Source: Seonamhaeicola maritimus (GTDB lineage: Bacteria; Bacteroidota; Bacteroidia; Flavobacteriales; Flavobacteriaceae). Taken from it: DNA of 64,000 bases. The first letter of the stretch is position 1. The number at the start of each line of letters is the position of its first letter. The DNA is taken from the NCBI RefSeq assembly GCF_008056315.1, contig NZ_VRKQ01000016.1, forward strand, positions 517-64,516, read 5' to 3'. The notes below the pieces were generated by a model that was not told the origin of the DNA, did not search any database, and saw nothing but the letters and a program-made list of their open reading frames with translations. Made by a program: the position numbers and the translations under genes. Below are positions 61,295-64,000 of this stretch, piece by piece.

Positions 61295-62302
61295 CTACCA
61301 ATTAATTATAACACTTCCCCAAGTAAATCCACTACCAAATGCTGCCAAAACAACATTGTCTCCTTCTTTTATTTTTCCTTCTTCCCAAGCTTCAGTAAGC
61401 GCAATTATTACTGATGCTGCTGTAGTATTGCCATATTTTTGAATGTTATTATAAACTTGATCATCTCTTAAACCAAACTTTCTTTGAATAAATTGTGAAA
61501 TTCTCAAATTAGCTTGATGAGGAATTAACATATCAATATCTTCCTTTTGAAGATTATTAGTCTTCAAACCTTCAACTATGGCCTCGCTAAACCGAACCAC
61601 GGCATGCTTAAACACAAATGTTCCATTCATATAAGGATAGTAAGACGTATCATCAGGGTCATTGGCTTCCAAAATTTCAGGTACCCAATGCTTAATACTT
61701 GGTCCAGCAACAATTAATTCCTCGGCATATTTCCCTTCAGAATGTAAATGAGATGACAAAACACCTTTAGAATTATCTTCCTCTCTTGTCATAACAGCAG
61801 CACCCGCACCGTCACCAAAAATTACCGATACATTTCTGCCTCTAGTAGATTTTTCTAGACCTCCGGAATGATATTCAGCACCAATTACCAAAACGTTTTT
61901 ATACATACCCGTTTTAATAAATTGGTCTGCTACTGCAACTGCATACACAAATCCTGTACATTGGTTTCTTATATCTAAAGCCCCAACTGTTGGCATTTCT
62001 AACATGTCTTGAATTTGAACACCGCATCCAGGGAAATAATAATCCGGACTTAATGTTGCAAACACTATAAAATCTATATCATCTTTTGTTAAACCAGCAC
62101 GTTCAATTGCAATTCTAGCAGCTTTAGCTCCCATAACTGCCGATGTATCTTCAGTTCCTTCTTTAATCCATCGTCTTTCTTTAATTCCTGTTCTCTCTTG
62201 TATCCATTCGTCATTGGTATCCATCATTTTAGATAAATCATCATTTGTCACAACATTATCAGGCAAATACTTTCCAAGACCTACTATTCTAGAATTATAC
62301 AT
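61295..62302 (-). CDS. fabH: 3-oxoacyl-ACP synthase III
   Basis: 335 residues from ATG 62302 (MYNSRIVGLGKYLPDN); a TTG further upstream is not needed. Condenses acetyl-CoA with malonyl-ACP to start fatty-acid synthesis. Catalytic Cys in RNQCTGFVYA (about residue 114), His in LIPHQANLRI, Asn in KYGNTTAAS. FAxLSPDYYFPG and FGDGAGAAV also conserved. Monocistronic here. Confidence 0.94.
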   Translation of the reverse strand: MYNSRIVGLGKYLPDNVVTNDDLSKMMDTNDEWIQERTGIKERRWIKEGTEDTSAVMGAKAARIAIERAGLTKDDIDFIVFATLSPDYYFPGCGVQIQDMLEMPTVGALDIRNQCTGFVYAVAVADQFIKTGMYKNVLVIGAEYHSGGLEKSTRGRNVSVIFGDGAGAAVMTREEDNSKGVLSSHLHSEGKYAEELIVAGPSIKHWVPEILEANDPDDTSYYPYMNGTFVFKHAVVRFSEAIVEGLKTNNLQKEDIDMLIPHQANLRISQFIQRKFGLRDDQVYNNIQKYGNTTAASVIIALTEAWEEGKIKEGDNVVLAAFGSGFTWGSVIINW

Positions 62303-62452
62303 ATGATTTCGTTTTAAGTAATACAAATTACAACAACTGGAAATAATTTCCTAATTCATAATAATTGTGTCAGTTTGTCACTTTTTGATACTTGGTATTT
62401 TTTTTGTCTAATACAGAATCATAATAATAAATTGATTAAAACAGATATATCA

Positions 62453-64000
62453 TGACAAAAGGAAATATTAATGTTTCGGTAGAGAATATCTTTCCTCTCA
62501 TTAAAAAATTCTTATACAGCGACCACGAAATCTTTTTACGTGAGTTAATTAGTAATGCAACAGATGCCACATTAAAACTTAAACACCTATCTAACGTTGG
62601 TGATGCTAAAGTTGAATATGGTAATCCGCAAATTGAAGTTAAAATTGATAAAGATGCTAAGAAGCTTCATATTATAGATCAAGGTTTAGGTATGACGGCA
62701 GAAGAGGTTGAAAAATACATCAATCAAGTAGCATTTTCGGGAGCTGAGGAATTTTTAGACAAATACAAAGACTCTGCTAAAGATGCAGGTATTATTGGGC
62801 ATTTTGGTCTTGGTTTCTATTCGGCTTTTATGGTTGCTGAAAAAGTAGAAATCATTACAAAGTCTTTTAAAGATGAGCCTGCTGCTCATTGGACTTGTGA
62901 TGGATCACCTGAATTCACTTTAGAGCCTGCTGAAAAAGTAGATAGAGGTACTGAAATCATACTTCATATTTCTGAAGGTGAAGAAGAATTTCTTGAAGAA
63001 GGTAGAATTCGTGAATTATTAACTAAGTACAATAAGTTCATGCCTATTCCAATTAAATTTGGAACTAAGGAAATTAATGACCCAGAGCACGAACCAGAAA
63101 CTACAACTGATAAAGACGGAAAAGAAACTACTGAGCCACACAGACAGATAACTGTTGATGACATTATCAACAATCCAGATCCAGCTTGGACAAAACAACC
63201 GGCTGACTTAAAGGATGAAGATTACACTGGATTCTACAGAGAATTGTATCCAATGCAGTTTGAAGAGCCTTTATTCAACATTCACTTAAATGTAGATTAT
63301 CCGTTCAATTTAACAGGGATTTTATATTTCCCTAAAATGACGAACGATTTAAACATTCAAAAAGATAAAATTCAACTATATCAAAATCAAGTTTTTGTAA
63401 CTGATAATGTTGAAGGTATTGTTCCAGAATTCTTAACAATGTTACGTGGTGTGATTGATTCACCAGACATTCCGTTAAACGTATCACGTTCTTATTTACA
63501 GGCCGATGGTGCTGTTAAAAAGATTTCGTCTTACATAACTAGAAAAGTAGCCGATAAATTAAAGTCATTATTCAATAATAACCGTGAAGATTTTGAATCT
63601 AAATGGAATGATATTAAGGTGGTTATTGAATATGGAATGCTTTCTGAAGAAAAATTCTTTGAAAAAGCAGATGCTTTTGCATTATACCCAGCGGTTGATG
63701 GTACGTATTACACTTACGAAGAATTATACAATAAGATTAAAGCAAACCAAACAGATAAAGATGACAAATTAGTTATTCTTTATGCAGCTGACAAAGATGA
63801 ACAACACAGTTACATAGAAGCTGCTAAAGCTAAAGGTTATGAGGTATTGTTATTAGATTCTCCTATTGTATCACACTTAATTCAAAAGTTAGAAACAACT
63901 AAAGAAAATATAACTTTTGCACGTGTTGATGGTGATCATATTGACAACCTTATCAAGAAAGATGAAACCACTATATCTAAGTTAGATGAAGACCAAAAGA
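62453..64000 (+). CDS. htpG: Chaperone HtpG (Hsp90), 5' part
   Basis: 516 codons visible from ATG 62453, continuing past the window edge. ATP-dependent chaperone. N-terminal GHKL ATPase motifs: ELISNATDAT (E and N of the ATP site), DQGLGMTAEEV, IIGHFGLGFYSAFMVA and the middle domain WTKQPADLKDEDY with FPKMTNDL and VSRSYLQADG. Length and order are normal for the family, so no sign of truncation other than the window end. No clear -7 box upstream; the 62303-62452 gap is AT-rich. Confidence 0.96.

Overview
The window (about 33% GC) looks like the chromosome of a marine, alga-associated member of the Flavobacteriaceae (Bacteroidota). Indicators are gliding-motility GldF/GldG, BshC, a DUF4295 gene between rpmG and ftsY, TonB-receptor architecture, TAnnTTTG-type -7 promoter boxes, and agarase (GH16) and alginate lyase (PL6) genes. 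No rRNA, tRNA, CRISPR array or phage region was seen.

Layout. 1-1.2 kb: a frame-broken IS1-family transposase next to a 3' remnant of a CcsA-type cytochrome c biogenesis gene. 1.2-7 kb: SnoaL-like protein, polytopic membrane protein, Tat/lipoprotein FAD oxidoreductase, alpha-carbonic anhydrase, nitroreductase, and a vestigial second carbonic-anhydrase 3' end. 7-8.7 kb: RhlE-type helicase operon. 9-11.6 kb: GH16 agarase, lipoprotein, polyphosphate glucokinase. 12.7-14.7 kb: phoH-purC. 14.9-20.5 kb: SAM hydroxide adenosyltransferase, a fused gldF-gldG, dnaN. 20.7-32 kb: tricorn-like protease, LysM/binding protein, guaA, PLP decarboxylase, bshC. 41-45.3 kb: amt plus PII, PL6 lyase. 45.3-50 kb: rimO, ftsY, DUF4295, rpmG, rpmB. 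50-56.4 kb: cinA/Hpt/FAH/exonuclease operon, E2 acyltransferase, GT2, recR. 56.4-64 kb: sodium symporter, CoA-binding protein, TonB-dependent receptor, fabH and the 5' part of htpG.

The most unusual part is 33.5-40.8 kb. Seven unrelated genes, all on the + strand, are separated by imperfect palindromes, mostly 123-127 bp from end to end. Each palindrome has a left arm of the form AAC-3 nt-GTGTATAAnnnATTGC and a complementary right arm ending in 5-6 nt-GTT. Interiors differ and often carry a second hairpin. In several units the sequence just 5' of the gene is the reverse complement of the sequence just 3' of it. That is the signature of circular gene cassettes bounded by folded recombination sites, as in integron attC arrays, but the arms do not follow the classical GTTRRRY core and no integrase is present here. 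One more unit (an LRR gene at 11.8-12.7 kb) has the same boundaries. The right edge of the array is decayed: half-sites, a truncated gene end and a frameshifted DUF6090 gene.

The rest is largely housekeeping and marine carbohydrate metabolism; the two CAZymes stand alone rather than in SusC/SusD loci.
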